Shown here: piece by piece, positions 1 through 6,946 of the stretch
How the letters are laid out: the number at the start of each line of letters is the position of its first letter
How positions within the stretch are numbered: the first letter of the stretch is position 1
Source of the DNA: JAXGVG01 sp040773965
GTDB taxonomy: Bacteria; Pseudomonadota; Alphaproteobacteria; UBA9219
Assembly: GCA_040773965.1 (NCBI GenBank)
Contig: JAXGVG010000052.1
Span: 1-11,636, forward strand
Direction of reading: 5' to 3'
Length of the DNA stretch: 11,636 bases
The notes under the pieces: generated by a model
What the model was told of the DNA's origin: nothing
What the model saw: only the letters and a program-made list of their open reading frames with translations
The model's database searches: none
Position numbers and translations under genes: made by a program

Positions 1-493
1 CGGCGCCGTCTCCGAAAAGAACGCATGTCCCGCGATCGTTCCAGTCCACAAGGCGCGAAAGCGTTTCCGCGCCTATGACAAGCGCCGTTTTGGCCTGTCC
101 AAGCCGCAAAAAATTGTCCGCCATCGTCAGCGCATAAACAAAACCGGAACAAACGGCCTGCACGTCGAACGCAAAACCGCGCGTCAGGCCAAGACGTCCC
201 TGCAACCGCGCAGCCGTGGAGGGAAAGGTGTTTTCCGGCGTTGTGGTCGCCACGACGATAAGGTCGACGTCGTCGGCCCTGATGTTCGCATTGACCAGCG
301 CCGCTTCGGCTGCCTTCATGGCCAGATCGGCTGTCGTTTCGTCCGGCCCCGCGAGGTATCGCGCCTTGATTCCCGTGCGCTGGACGATCCATTCGTCCGA
401 CGTATCGACGCCGCGCTTGACGAGATCGTCGTTCGTCACGCGCTGCGGCGGCAAATATCTGCCGCAACCGAGAATGACGGAACGCCGGATCAT
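1..493 (-). CDS. fabH: Beta-ketoacyl-ACP synthase III (FabH), N-terminal part, cut by the window edge
   Basis: FabH starts type II fatty acid synthesis in the cytoplasm by condensing acetyl-CoA with malonyl-ACP. I translated the frame by hand from the ATG at 493: 164 codons run to base 1 with no stop, so the C-terminal half lies outside the window. Visible family features are TSDEWI-x-x-RTGI (about residues 31-42), VVATTTPENTFPSTA (80-94), and the nucleophile segment FDVQAVCSGFVYAL with the active-site cysteine at residue 115. The catalytic His and Asn expected in the C-terminal half cannot be checked here. The ATG shares bases with the plsX stop (ATGA overlap), so translation is probably coupled to plsX. 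No strong Shine-Dalgarno sequence is visible, only a GGGG run. The plsX-fabH order is standard in proteobacteria. The family call is very secure. Confidence 0.96.
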   Translation of the reverse strand, partial: MIRRSVILGCGRYLPPQRVTNDDLVKRGVDTSDEWIVQRTGIKARYLAGPDETTADLAMKAAEAALVNANIRADDVDLIVVATTTPENTFPSTAARLQGRLGLTRGFAFDVQAVCSGFVYALTMADNFLRLGQAKTALVIGAETLSRLVDWNDRGTCVLFGDGA

Positions 494-1575
494 GCGGCCC
501 CGTTTTCGATCAAGGTTTCATCGGCGGGCGCCCCAAGCCTGGGTCCCGTCTCGACGCCATAATGAAGCGCCAGTTCGTCGCGGATACGGTCGTTAAACCT
601 GCGGTCGACAAGATCGAAGGCTACGCCGATCGCGCTGGCGAAGCCTTCGTGATCCGTTCCGCCGTGGCTCTTAACGCATACACCCTGCAGGCCGAGGAAC
701 ATCGCGCCGTTATAACGGCGCGGATCGACGCGCAACTTGAGCTTGCGCAAGGCCCCGCTTGCCAGCAAATAACCGAGCCTGGCAAAGAGGGACGATTTGA
801 ACGACTGTACGAGAAATTGCGAAATAAGCTTGGCCGTGCCTTCGGCGGTCTTAAGCGCGATGTTGCCGCTGAACCCGTCCGTTACGATGACGTCGACGGT
901 TCCGGCCGTGATGTCGTTGCCTTCGATAAAGCCCTCGAAAGAGCCGAAAATGGGGCGTTCGCGCAAAATGGCGGCGGCGGTGCGGACTTCGTCGTGCCCC
1001 TTCATTTCCTCGACGCCAATGTTCAGCAGGCCGATCGACGGATCGCCGATGCCCAAAACGGTATGACAGAAAATCGCGCCCATCATGGCGAATTGAACCA
1101 GGTTCTCGGCGTCGCATTCAAGATTGGCGCCAAGGTCCAAAACCACGCATTCGCCGATTTGCGTCGGAAACAGGCCCGCGATGGCGGGACGGTCGATCCC
1201 CGGCAACGTTTTCAGCACGAACTTTGCCATGGCCATAAGCGCGCCGGTATTTCCCGACGACACGACGCACGACGCCTCGCCCTTCGCGACGGCGTTGATG
1301 GCAAGGCGCATGCTCGACGACCGCCCTTGCCGGAGCGCCAGCGACGGCTTCAATTCGTTCGGAACGATATCCGGCGCGTGGCGTATCTGGCTTATGTCCT
1401 TGAGCGACGGATAACGCGCGACCAGCGGCTTGAGGCGCGCTTCGTCGCCGACGAAAAGATACGCAATTTTCGGGTAACGCTCGCGCGCCAGCGCTGCGCC
1501 CGCCAAGACGACCTCGGGCCCGCCATCGCCGCCCATCGCGTCCAGGGCGATGATGGTTTTATCGGGTATAGGCAC
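490..1575 (-). CDS. plsX: Phosphate acyltransferase PlsX
   Basis: PlsX converts acyl-ACP and phosphate to acyl-phosphate, the acyl donor for PlsY in phosphatidic acid synthesis. It is a soluble, membrane-associated enzyme. The 361-residue product is close to family length. It shows the N-terminal IALDAMGGDGGPE motif, SGNTGALMA near residue 100, LDLGAN, EGNDI, VTDGFSGNIALK, and a C-terminal KSHGG-x-D motif. I chose the GTG at 1575 because the conserved protein begins directly after it and AAGGA sits about ten bases upstream. The same frame stays open further upstream, but that stretch (to 1683) lies inside rpmF and encodes a basic sequence unlike PlsX. The gene starts 22 bases after the rpmF stop and overlaps fabH by ATGA, so rpmF-plsX-fabH is very likely one transcript. 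Identification is secure; the start is likely. Confidence 0.97.
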   Translation of the reverse strand: MPIPDKTIIALDAMGGDGGPEVVLAGAALARERYPKIAYLFVGDEARLKPLVARYPSLKDISQIRHAPDIVPNELKPSLALRQGRSSSMRLAINAVAKGEASCVVSSGNTGALMAMAKFVLKTLPGIDRPAIAGLFPTQIGECVVLDLGANLECDAENLVQFAMMGAIFCHTVLGIGDPSIGLLNIGVEEMKGHDEVRTAAAILRERPIFGSFEGFIEGNDITAGTVDVIVTDGFSGNIALKTAEGTAKLISQFLVQSFKSSLFARLGYLLASGALRKLKLRVDPRRYNGAMFLGLQGVCVKSHGGTDHEGFASAIGVAFDLVDRRFNDRIRDELALHYGVETGPRLGAPADETLIENGAA

Positions 1576-1597
1576 GGAACGCCGATCCTTGGGTAAA

Positions 1598-1783
1598 TTA
1601 CGACGACGACTTCGACTTGACGACCGAACGGCCCTTATAATGGCCGCAAGCTTTACACACATGGTGCGGCTTCTTGGGCTCACCGCAATTGGCGCACTCG
1701 ACCGAATTGACAGGCTTCAGCGCATGATGCGAACGGCGCATGTTGCGCACGGACTTCGACGTTTTTCTCTTGGGTACAGCCAT
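1598..1783 (-). CDS. rpmF: Large ribosomal subunit protein bL32
   Basis: A 61-residue basic protein of the 50S subunit. It begins with the diagnostic MAVPKRKTSKS sequence and carries a zinc-ribbon pair of cysteine motifs, CANC and CKAC, so this is the four-cysteine, zinc-binding form. I chose the ATG at 1783 because bL32 proteins start MAVPK. A GTG three codons upstream (1792) is in frame and would add MLR. The AAGG directly before the ATG is too close to serve as its Shine-Dalgarno sequence; a GAG about eight bases upstream is a weaker alternative. It lies between the DUF177 gene and plsX, as yceD-rpmF-plsX does in E. coli, where ribosome and lipid genes share transcripts. The 132-base gap before it leaves room for its own promoter. 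Confidence 0.97.
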   Translation of the reverse strand: MAVPKRKTSKSVRNMRRSHHALKPVNSVECANCGEPKKPHHVCKACGHYKGRSVVKSKSSS

Positions 1784-1811
1784 CCTTAACACTCAACGAA
1801 AACGGGGATGA

Positions 1812-1838
1812 AAAATAAGGCGCGACCCTGAACCTCAA
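1812..1838 (-). promoter_or_regulatory. Weak candidate promoter for rpmF-plsX-fabH
   Basis: On the minus strand TTGAGG (1833-1838) is followed after 15 bases by TATTTT (1812-1817), about 30 bases before the rpmF start. Each box matches only part of the sigma-70 consensus and the spacer is short. The call rests mainly on the 132-base gap upstream of rpmF. Readthrough from the DUF177 gene is equally possible. Confidence 0.2.
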
Positions 1839-1852
1839 GCATCGCGCAACAG

Positions 1853-1900
1853 CCTCTTATTAAGAGGAAAACGCCTTAAAAAGCAAGGGGAAAGCCTTAA
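1853..1900. repeat. Short dyad and direct repeats upstream of rpmF
   Basis: CCTCTT-ATT-AAGAGG (1853-1867) is a perfect six-base dyad. Beside it GCCTTAA occurs twice in direct orientation (1873-1879 and 1894-1900), 21 bases apart, about two helical turns. On the minus strand the dyad is not followed by a T run, so it does not look like a terminator for the DUF177 gene. A regulatory site for the rpmF transcript is possible but unproven. Confidence 0.3.
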
Positions 1901-1915
1901 CCTCTCTTTTACGGC

Positions 1916-2488
1916 TTATGGCTTGTTTTTTCTTTTGAATTCCGCCAGTTTGGCAAAGGGGTTATGAAACGAACCGGCAGATGAAGGCCCTTCGGCCCCG
2001 GCATTTCCTAAAACGACCCCTTCCTTGCGCGGGTAAGGGTTAATGGCCACGGCCAGATGCTGGACGACCAATTCCCCTAAATCGATAATGCCGTCAACGA
2101 TGGGTTCCGGCGCTTCGTCGTCGCCTGAACCGGCATGCGGCGGGCCCGCGCCGGCATCTAAAAACGAGGCAGGGGCATAAAGGATATCGATATCGTCTTC
2201 AATGCCCGATTCAACGGGCTCCAGCGTCAAGACGCACGCCTGAACGACTCTGGCCGACATTTTCCCCGTCACGGCAATCATTTTGCCGTTGCTTGTGAGA
2301 TCGACGTTCAGGTCGGCTTCCAGTTTCGGCAAATCCAGCAAATCGAAACGCCTGGCCAGCGCCATGCGCTCGGCCGGACGGGCCACCACGTGTTCCAAAA
2401 CCCCGCCCGCCGATATTTTGTCGACGAACAAAGGCCGCGAAAGTTCGGGCTCGACGATTGAGGGGCGTTTCATGGGATTCAAAGCCAT
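1916..2488 (-). CDS. DUF177 (YceD-family) protein
   Basis: A DUF177/YceD-family protein. Family members sit next to rpmF in many bacteria and have been linked to 23S rRNA accumulation or ribosome assembly; no enzyme activity is known. The diagnostic core is near residues 80-110, where a valine-rich strand leads into QACVLTLEPVESGIEDDIDI. Further on is IVDGIIDLGELVVQHLAVAINPYPRK, typical of the alphaproteobacterial branch, then a proline/glycine-containing tail ending in lysines. The start is uncertain. The ATG at 2488 gives 190 residues. An ATG at 2521, a GTG at 2524 and an ATG at 2473 are in frame, and none has a good Shine-Dalgarno sequence. The conserved family sequence starts around PELSRPLFVDKI, which favours a start at 2488 or 2473. 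It is the first gene of the minus-strand cluster and diverges from bamE. Confidence 0.88.
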   Translation of the reverse strand: MALNPMKRPSIVEPELSRPLFVDKISAGGVLEHVVARPAERMALARRFDLLDLPKLEADLNVDLTSNGKMIAVTGKMSARVVQACVLTLEPVESGIEDDIDILYAPASFLDAGAGPPHAGSGDDEAPEPIVDGIIDLGELVVQHLAVAINPYPRKEGVVLGNAGAEGPSSAGSFHNPFAKLAEFKRKNKP

Positions 2489-2570
2489 CTTTTTGCCAAT
2501 AAAATGACGTAGCAAATTCATCACGCCGGGACAACCATTGACACAAGCCCGAACACATGGGATTCAAAGC
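2471..2570. repeat. 15-base direct repeat across the DUF177/bamE divergent region
   Basis: CATGGGATTCAAAGC occurs at 2471-2485 and again, identical, at 2556-2570, 85 bases apart. The first copy covers the candidate start codons of the DUF177 gene. The second lies just before the bamE ATG and would overlap its -10 region. Flanking bases are also partly similar. Both copies contain GATTC, an instance of the GANTC site methylated by CcrM in many alphaproteobacteria. It could be a small duplication or a repeated regulatory site. Confidence 0.6.
2538..2566 (+). promoter_or_regulatory. Candidate bamE promoter with consensus -35
   Basis: TTGACA (2538-2543) is a perfect sigma-70 -35 hexamer. At 17 bases spacing the -10 position is GATTCA (2561-2566), a poor match. 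If used, transcription would begin at or within a few bases of the bamE ATG (2574), giving a leaderless or nearly leaderless mRNA. That fits the absence of a Shine-Dalgarno sequence there. Confidence 0.4.
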
Positions 2571-2573
2571 GCC

Positions 2574-3032
2574 ATGTTTTCCTTGCCTCTACGCCCTCTT
2601 GCCCTGGTCGGCCTGCTTTTACTGGCCTTGGCCGCCTGCGCGCCGAAAGTAGCCAACCGCGGCTACCTTATGGACCCCGACAAGCTGGCCGAGGTCAAGA
2701 TTGGCACGAGCACGCGCGAGGATGTCGTTTCAAAGCTCGGTTCGCCGACGCAAGTCGGCACGTTCGACGAAAACCTCTGGTATTATTATGGCCGAAGCAC
2801 GGAACAATACTCTTTTTTCGATCCCGGCGTCGTCAAGCAGGAAGCCGTTGAAATTCGCTTCAACGACGAAGGCATTGTCACCGCGCTAAACAAGCTCGAC
2901 CCTTCGGCGTCTCAAGACGTCGATCCCGTAAGCCGCCGCACCCCTACTTATGGCCATGAAACGACGTTTGTCGAACAGATGTTCGGCAACCTCGGCCGCC
3001 CGGGAACGTTTGGAAAGGAAAAGAAGAAATAA
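2574..3032 (+). CDS. bamE: Outer membrane assembly lipoprotein BamE (SmpA/OmlA family)
   Basis: BamE is a small lipoprotein of the BAM complex, which inserts beta-barrel proteins into the outer membrane. The 152-residue product opens with a lipoprotein signal peptide: an arginine, a leucine-rich core (residues 9-19) and the lipobox LAAC with the lipidated cysteine at 22. The SmpA/OmlA domain follows, with the family's VKIGTSTREDVVSKLGSPT, then LWYYYGR and a strand ending in VEIRFNDEGIV. The charged tail ends in lysines. I chose the ATG at 2574 because it gives a compact signal peptide. A TTG at 2538 is in frame but coincides with the candidate -35 box. The gene diverges from the DUF177 gene and ends three bases from the stop of the convergent HAD gene. 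The family is secure; the exact role is taken from homologues. Confidence 0.9.
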   Translation: MFSLPLRPLALVGLLLLALAACAPKVANRGYLMDPDKLAEVKIGTSTREDVVSKLGSPTQVGTFDENLWYYYGRSTEQYSFFDPGVVKQEAVEIRFNDEGIVTALNKLDPSASQDVDPVSRRTPTYGHETTFVEQMFGNLGRPGTFGKEKKK

Positions 3033-3035
3033 CGA

Positions 3036-3722
3036 TCAGACCGTTTTGAATGTCCCAAGAAATTCCGCCAAATCGCCAAAGGCATAATCCACGTAAGGAT
3101 ACGCCTCGATATCGAACGTGCGGCCCTGCGTAACGAGAACCGTTGTCATGCCGAGCGACTTCGCCGGTTTCAGGTTGCGCGCCGTGTCTTCCACCACAAT
3201 CGTTCTACCGGCTTCTACGCCCAGTTTTTCCAGTACATGACGGTAAGGCTCTTCGCTATGCAGCTTGAGATTATAACCGACATCTTCAATAGCAAAGATG
3301 CGCTCACCGGGAATAATCCCGTCGAGGCCAAATTTTTTCAGCATAGTTAAAATCCATGACCGCACACTATGCGATAACAACGCAAGAGGTATTGAACAGG
3401 CAATCAATTGTTCTGCCGTAACCTGACTTTCGGCGATATGCCCATGATCGAGATCGTCGTGATAGGCGGCCATAAAGTTCTCGACACGAAGTCCATACTC
3501 CTTTTCCAGCAAAATATAACTGGAGCCATATTCGAAGTAGGAACGCGCGGTAAGCTCCAACGCCTCCTCGAACGTGAGCGGAGCCCCGATTTTCAGGGCC
3601 GCCCGCGCGGCTGCTTCATGGCAATGCCTCTCGAATTCCTCGGTAAACCTGTAAAAAGTCCCGTCGAAATCGAGGAGGAGAAGGTCTGGTTGTTGGGTTA
3701 AGCGTTTTATATGTTTGTTCAT
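3036..3722 (-). CDS. HAD-superfamily hydrolase, probable pyrimidine 5'-nucleotidase
   Basis: A 228-residue soluble HAD phosphatase with all four motifs. Motif I is LLLLDFDGTFY (nucleophile D18, acid/base D20), motif II is ALLSHS (S117), motif III is the lysine K153 in YNLKLHSEEPY, and motif IV is VVEDTARNLKPA (E178, D179). A helical cap lies between motifs I and II. The motif IV sequence followed by KSLGMTTVLVT resembles the SDT1-like pyrimidine 5'-nucleotidase family, which dephosphorylates UMP and CMP. Other small phosphomonoesters are possible, so the substrate is inference. Motif I reads DFDGT rather than the DLDNTLY common in that family. The start ATG at 3722 has no clear Shine-Dalgarno sequence. 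The gene follows the AT-rich orphan gene and converges on bamE with three bases between stops; I see no terminator there. Confidence 0.82.
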   Translation of the reverse strand: MNKHIKRLTQQPDLLLLDFDGTFYRFTEEFERHCHEAAARAALKIGAPLTFEEALELTARSYFEYGSSYILLEKEYGLRVENFMAAYHDDLDHGHIAESQVTAEQLIACSIPLALLSHSVRSWILTMLKKFGLDGIIPGERIFAIEDVGYNLKLHSEEPYRHVLEKLGVEAGRTIVVEDTARNLKPAKSLGMTTVLVTQGRTFDIEAYPYVDYAFGDLAEFLGTFKTV

Positions 3723-3820
3723 TGAGAGACTGACAGTAAATATAACTCAAGAGCCAGCCAATCACTATTTTATGGCAATAACACTTAACCTGTTTCAACA
3801 ACGCCGAATTTGCGAGCCTT

Positions 3821-4084
3821 TTATGGAGACGGCTGTTTAAAATTAACAGTAGGGTTACCTACAACCAACCTGCCATTAATATATGCTTTCGCGTCATTAC
3901 CTCTACCAACTATTTTAATTTCAACTTGCGGGTAAAGCGGATTGATTGCTCTTGAGATATCCTTGTTTGCTTCTCTTAGCGCCGCCCTTCTGGCTCTTCC
4001 GTTATCAACTCTCATTAATTTCCAGCCCAAAGTCGTAAAAGCTTCAAATACGCGCTTCCCTCTCAGTGACAGATTGCCTTTCAT
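3821..4084 (-). CDS. Small basic protein of unknown function
   Basis: An 87-residue protein I do not recognise. The case for a real gene is its ribosome binding site: AAGGAG lies six bases before the ATG at 4084. The N-terminal half is rich in Lys and Arg (RGKRVFEAF, NGRARRAALREANK) and looks helical. The C-terminal half, with VEIKIVGRGNDAKAYINGRLVVGNP, looks like beta strands joined by glycine turns. There is no signal peptide, membrane segment or cysteine motif. The DNA is visibly richer in A and T than uvrB or plsX, which suggests acquisition or weak codon constraint. It sits 134 bases downstream of uvrB and about 100 upstream of the HAD gene, all on one strand. Its DNA- or RNA-binding potential is only a guess from charge. 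Confidence 0.65.
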   Translation of the reverse strand: MKGNLSLRGKRVFEAFTTLGWKLMRVDNGRARRAALREANKDISRAINPLYPQVEIKIVGRGNDAKAYINGRLVVGNPTVNFKQPSP

Positions 4085-4218
4085 ATAAATCTCCTTAGAA
4101 CTAGAATGAATTTATCCGCTATCTTTAGCAACTCGACACTCCTTCTTTCAAGAACGAAATTATTTCAATAACCCCGGAAACATACAATTAACTATTAACA
4201 AACGAGGTTTTAAGAGAA

Positions 4219-6324
4219 TTAACCTTTCTTGCCTTTTTTCTTTCTTGTTTTTGGGGTGAACTCTATCCGAAGCACGATCGCCCCAATCTCCAGCTCCGCC
4301 GCTTCCAGCCGCCTGATTTCATCGCGGAGACGCGCAGCTTCTTCGAACTCCAGATCGCCAGCCGCCTGTTTCATGCGCTTTTCCAGATCGCGGATATGGG
4401 CGCGTAAACCCTTGCCGCTCAACGTAGCTTCGCCGGACAGTCCGGCGGGCACTGTCAAATGATCGCGCTCGTAAACCGAGCCCAGAATATCGCCGATGTT
4501 TTTCTTGATGCTTTCCGGCGTGATGCCGTGCGCCGCGTTGTACGCCTGCTGCTTTTCGCGGCGGCGGTTGGTTTCGTCCAGCGCATATTGCATGCTGCCA
4601 GTGATCCTGTCGGCGTAGAGAATGGCCTTGCCATCCACGTTGCGCGCCGCGCGGCCTATCGTCTGGATCAGCGAGGTTTTGGAGCGCAGATAGCCTTCCT
4701 TGTCGGCGTCCAGAATGGCGACAAGTCCGCATTCGGGAATGTCCAGCCCCTCGCGCAGCAGATTGATGCCCACCAGCACATCATAAACGCCAAGGCGTAA
4801 ATCGCGGATGATCTCGATGCGCTCCAGCGTCTCCACGTCCGAGTGGATGTAGCGCACCTTGACGCCCGCCTCTTTCATATAGTCCGTCAGCGCCTCGGCC
4901 ATCTTTTTGGTGAGCGTCGTCACCAGCACACGCTGGCCGCGCTTCGCCACCTCGCGCACCTCAAACAGCAAATCGTCCACTTGCTTTTCCGTGGGCCGGA
5001 TGATGACAGGCGGATCGGTCAACCCCGTGGGCCGCACCACCTGCTCCGTAAACACGCCGCCGACGCGCTCCAGCTCCCACGGCCCCGGCGTCGCCGAAAC
5101 AAAAAGCGTTTGCGGGCGCATCTTGTCCCACTCCTCGAACTTGAGCGGCCGGTTGTCGATGCAGGACGGCAAACGAAACCCGTATTTGGCTAGCGTGGAC
5201 TTGCGCGCAAAATCGCCGAGGTACATACCCTTAAGCTGCGGCACCATGACGTGACTTTCGTCCACGAACAGAACGGCTTTTTCCGGCAGATATTCAAACA
5301 AAGTCGGCGACGGCTCGCCCGGCGCGCGGCCCGTCAGAAAGCGCGAATAATTCTCGATGCCCGCACAACTTCCCGTCGCCAGCATCATCTCCATGTCAAA
5401 GGTTGTGCGCTCGCGCAGGCGCTGTTCTTCAAGCAATTTTCCTTCGGCGAGCAATTCCGCCAGCCGTTGTTTAAGCTCAACCTTGATATTCTCAACCGCC
5501 TGCTCCAGCGTCGGCTTCGGCGTGACGTAATGGCTATTGGCATAGACTTTCACCGCGTCCAGCGAAGCACCCTTCTCGCCAGTGAGCGGATCAATCTCCA
5601 CGATCTTCTCGATCTCGTCGCCGAAAAGCGTGAACCGCCACGCGCGGTCTTCAAGATGCGCCGGAAACAGTTCCACCGTATCGCCGCGCACACGGAAATC
5701 GCCGCGCCCGAAACCGATGTCGTTCCGCCGGTATTGCAACTCGACAAACGCCGCTAAAAGTTGCTGGCGCGGCACCGTCTGCCCTTTGGTCAGCGTCAGC
5801 ACCATATCCTGATACGTTTCCACCGACCCGATGCCATAAATGCATGACACCGACGCCACAATAATCACATCGTCACGTTCCAGCAGCGCGCGCGTCGCCG
5901 CATGACGCATGCGGTCGATCTGCTCGTTGATCATCGCTTCTTTTTCGATGAAGGTGTCCGTGCGCGGAACGTAGGCTTCCGGCTGGTAATAGTCGTAATA
6001 ACTCACGAAATATTCGACGGCGTTATCCGGGAAAAAGCTTTTCATCTCGCCGTAAAGCTGCGCCGCCAGCGTTTTGTTAGGCGCGAGGATAATGGCGGGG
6101 CGTTGCAGCGCTTGAATGGCGTGCGCCATCGTGAACGTCTTGCCGGAGCCGGTAACACCGAGCAGCACCTGATCCCACTCGCCCTCACGAAAGCGCGCGG
6201 TTATCTCCGCCATCGCCTCCGGTTGATCGCCTGCGGGCTGAAAGTCCGACTTCAAGACAAATTGCCGCCCCGCTTCCGGCCGGAAATCCGGCTTGATAAC
6301 ATCGGCAAAAATAGGAAAGACCAT
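4219..6324 (-). CDS. uvrB: Excinuclease ABC subunit B (UvrB)
   Basis: UvrB is the damage-verifying helicase-like subunit of UvrABC nucleotide excision repair. It is loaded by UvrA and recruits UvrC. The protein is full length at 701 residues. Walker A is GVTGSGKT (56-63). The beta-hairpin that clamps DNA follows, with YYDYYQPEAYVP (110-120). The DEAH-like box is DESH (355-358), motif V lies around GINLLREGLDIPE (519-531) and motif VI is QTIGRAARN (554-562). The C-terminal UVR domain (about 641-676) that contacts UvrC is present, followed by a lysine-rich tail. The N-terminus extends about 20 residues before the usual FVLKSDFQPAGDQP. The ATG at 6324 has GGAG and a G-rich tract just upstream. 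I found no obvious GTTC-N7-GTTC alphaproteobacterial LexA box in the 100 bases upstream, so SOS control is not supported here. Confidence 0.98.
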   Translation of the reverse strand: MVFPIFADVIKPDFRPEAGRQFVLKSDFQPAGDQPEAMAEITARFREGEWDQVLLGVTGSGKTFTMAHAIQALQRPAIILAPNKTLAAQLYGEMKSFFPDNAVEYFVSYYDYYQPEAYVPRTDTFIEKEAMINEQIDRMRHAATRALLERDDVIIVASVSCIYGIGSVETYQDMVLTLTKGQTVPRQQLLAAFVELQYRRNDIGFGRGDFRVRGDTVELFPAHLEDRAWRFTLFGDEIEKIVEIDPLTGEKGASLDAVKVYANSHYVTPKPTLEQAVENIKVELKQRLAELLAEGKLLEEQRLRERTTFDMEMMLATGSCAGIENYSRFLTGRAPGEPSPTLFEYLPEKAVLFVDESHVMVPQLKGMYLGDFARKSTLAKYGFRLPSCIDNRPLKFEEWDKMRPQTLFVSATPGPWELERVGGVFTEQVVRPTGLTDPPVIIRPTEKQVDDLLFEVREVAKRGQRVLVTTLTKKMAEALTDYMKEAGVKVRYIHSDVETLERIEIIRDLRLGVYDVLVGINLLREGLDIPECGLVAILDADKEGYLRSKTSLIQTIGRAARNVDGKAILYADRITGSMQYALDETNRRREKQQAYNAAHGITPESIKKNIGDILGSVYERDHLTVPAGLSGEATLSGKGLRAHIRDLEKRMKQAAGDLEFEEAARLRDEIRRLEAAELEIGAIVLRIEFTPKTRKKKGKKG

Positions 6325-6351
6325 GGGCTCCGCCCCCTAACCCTCACGAGT

Positions 6352-6380
6352 TAGATAAACGCACAACCCCTAAACCACAA
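6352..6380 (-). promoter_or_regulatory. Weak candidate uvrB promoter
   Basis: On the minus strand TTGTGG (6375-6380) and TATCTA (6352-6357) are separated by 17 bases, placing a start point about 20 bases before the uvrB ATG. Each box matches roughly half of the consensus. The spacing and position are good, the sequences are not. Confidence 0.25.
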
Positions 6381-6425
6381 GCCAGAAGTCGGAATAAATC
6401 GAAGCGGGAAAACAGACTCTTAGCG

Positions 6426-6929
6426 CTACCCGAAACAGCACCGGAGCGAAGGAACTTCCGCCCCGGGCCTCAATTTCCGTTCCCTGCCATGAAGAACTTC
6501 AAGAATGTCCCCAAAAAGACGCCTGTAATCAAACACGGCTCCTCTGCCGTTATTGTCGGGTTTTTGGAATGTCCGGACGTCTTTCATTTCCGGGTTTTCA
6601 TTTACGGCCTGCCGCCAGTTAAGCAAGTTGGTGCTCATAAGCATAACCGCCGCGCTGTCTCCGTTGCAGCCACGCGCGATGCCAAGAATATCATCGCCGA
6701 AGTAGCCCATGTTTTGAGGTTCTTCCGTTTCCGGACATATGTATTCAGGAAGATGGCGATCCGTAAGGACCATATCGATAAGGAAACCGCATTCGGACCA
6801 TTTTTCCTGAAATTCCCTGAAACTCCTGCACGGAATAACGCCGTAACCTCTTTCCCTCAATCGATCTGTGATTTCCATGTTAAGAAACTCATCGTCTTCA
6901 ACAACGCAGATAATTCCCAGATTGCTCAT
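6426..6929 (-). CDS. Stand-alone receiver-domain protein 1 (phosphorylatable)
   Basis: A 167-residue CheY-like receiver protein with no output domain. The phosphorylation set is intact: acidic pair D12-D13 in VVEDDEF, acceptor D57 in MVLTDRHLPE, the hydroxyl residue S99 in VMLMST, and K123-P124 in FQKPDN. An insertion-like segment (about 62-78, EYICPETEEPQNMGYF) lengthens the loop after the acceptor, and a tail of about 20 residues ends in a cysteine pair. Single-domain receivers usually act as phosphotransfer intermediates or bind a target protein. Which kinase feeds this one cannot be told, as none is in the window. The ATG at 6929 has a perfect AAGGAGG five bases upstream. It is the last of three receiver genes on this strand, separated by 175 bases from the middle one, so it may have its own promoter. 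Confidence 0.85.
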   Translation of the reverse strand: MSNLGIICVVEDDEFLNMEITDRLRERGYGVIPCRSFREFQEKWSECGFLIDMVLTDRHLPEYICPETEEPQNMGYFGDDILGIARGCNGDSAAVMLMSTNLLNWRQAVNENPEMKDVRTFQKPDNNGRGAVFDYRRLFGDILEVLHGRERKLRPGAEVPSLRCCFG

Positions 6930-6946
6930 GGCATCCTCCTTGGAAG

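Noticed and set aside
562..1596. Long plus-strand open frame (344 codons) opposite plsX
   Set aside because: It is the antisense shadow of plsX in GC-rich DNA. The minus strand encodes clear PlsX motifs, while the plus frame is Arg/Ala-rich with no recognisable domain.
1576..1683. Upstream extension of plsX into rpmF
   Set aside because: It overlaps the well-supported bL32 gene and encodes Arg/Ser-rich sequence unlike PlsX. The GTG at 1575 has AAGGA upstream.
1853..1867. Hairpin as terminator for the DUF177 gene
   Set aside because: In the minus direction the stem is followed by CTGTTGCG, not a T run, so it is listed only as a dyad.
3028..3055. Possible terminator between bamE and the HAD gene
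   Set aside because: Only a four-base stem with a short T run is visible, too weak to call.
4085..4218. CtrA-type TTAA-N7-TTAA sites or a terminator after uvrB
   Set aside because: TTAA occurs several times, but at spacings of three or five rather than seven, and pairing near the uvrB stop gives only four bases. AT-rich composition explains it.
6325..6425. LexA/SOS box upstream of uvrB
   Set aside because: No GTTC-N7-GTTC or similar alphaproteobacterial LexA motif was found by eye in the 100 bases before the start.
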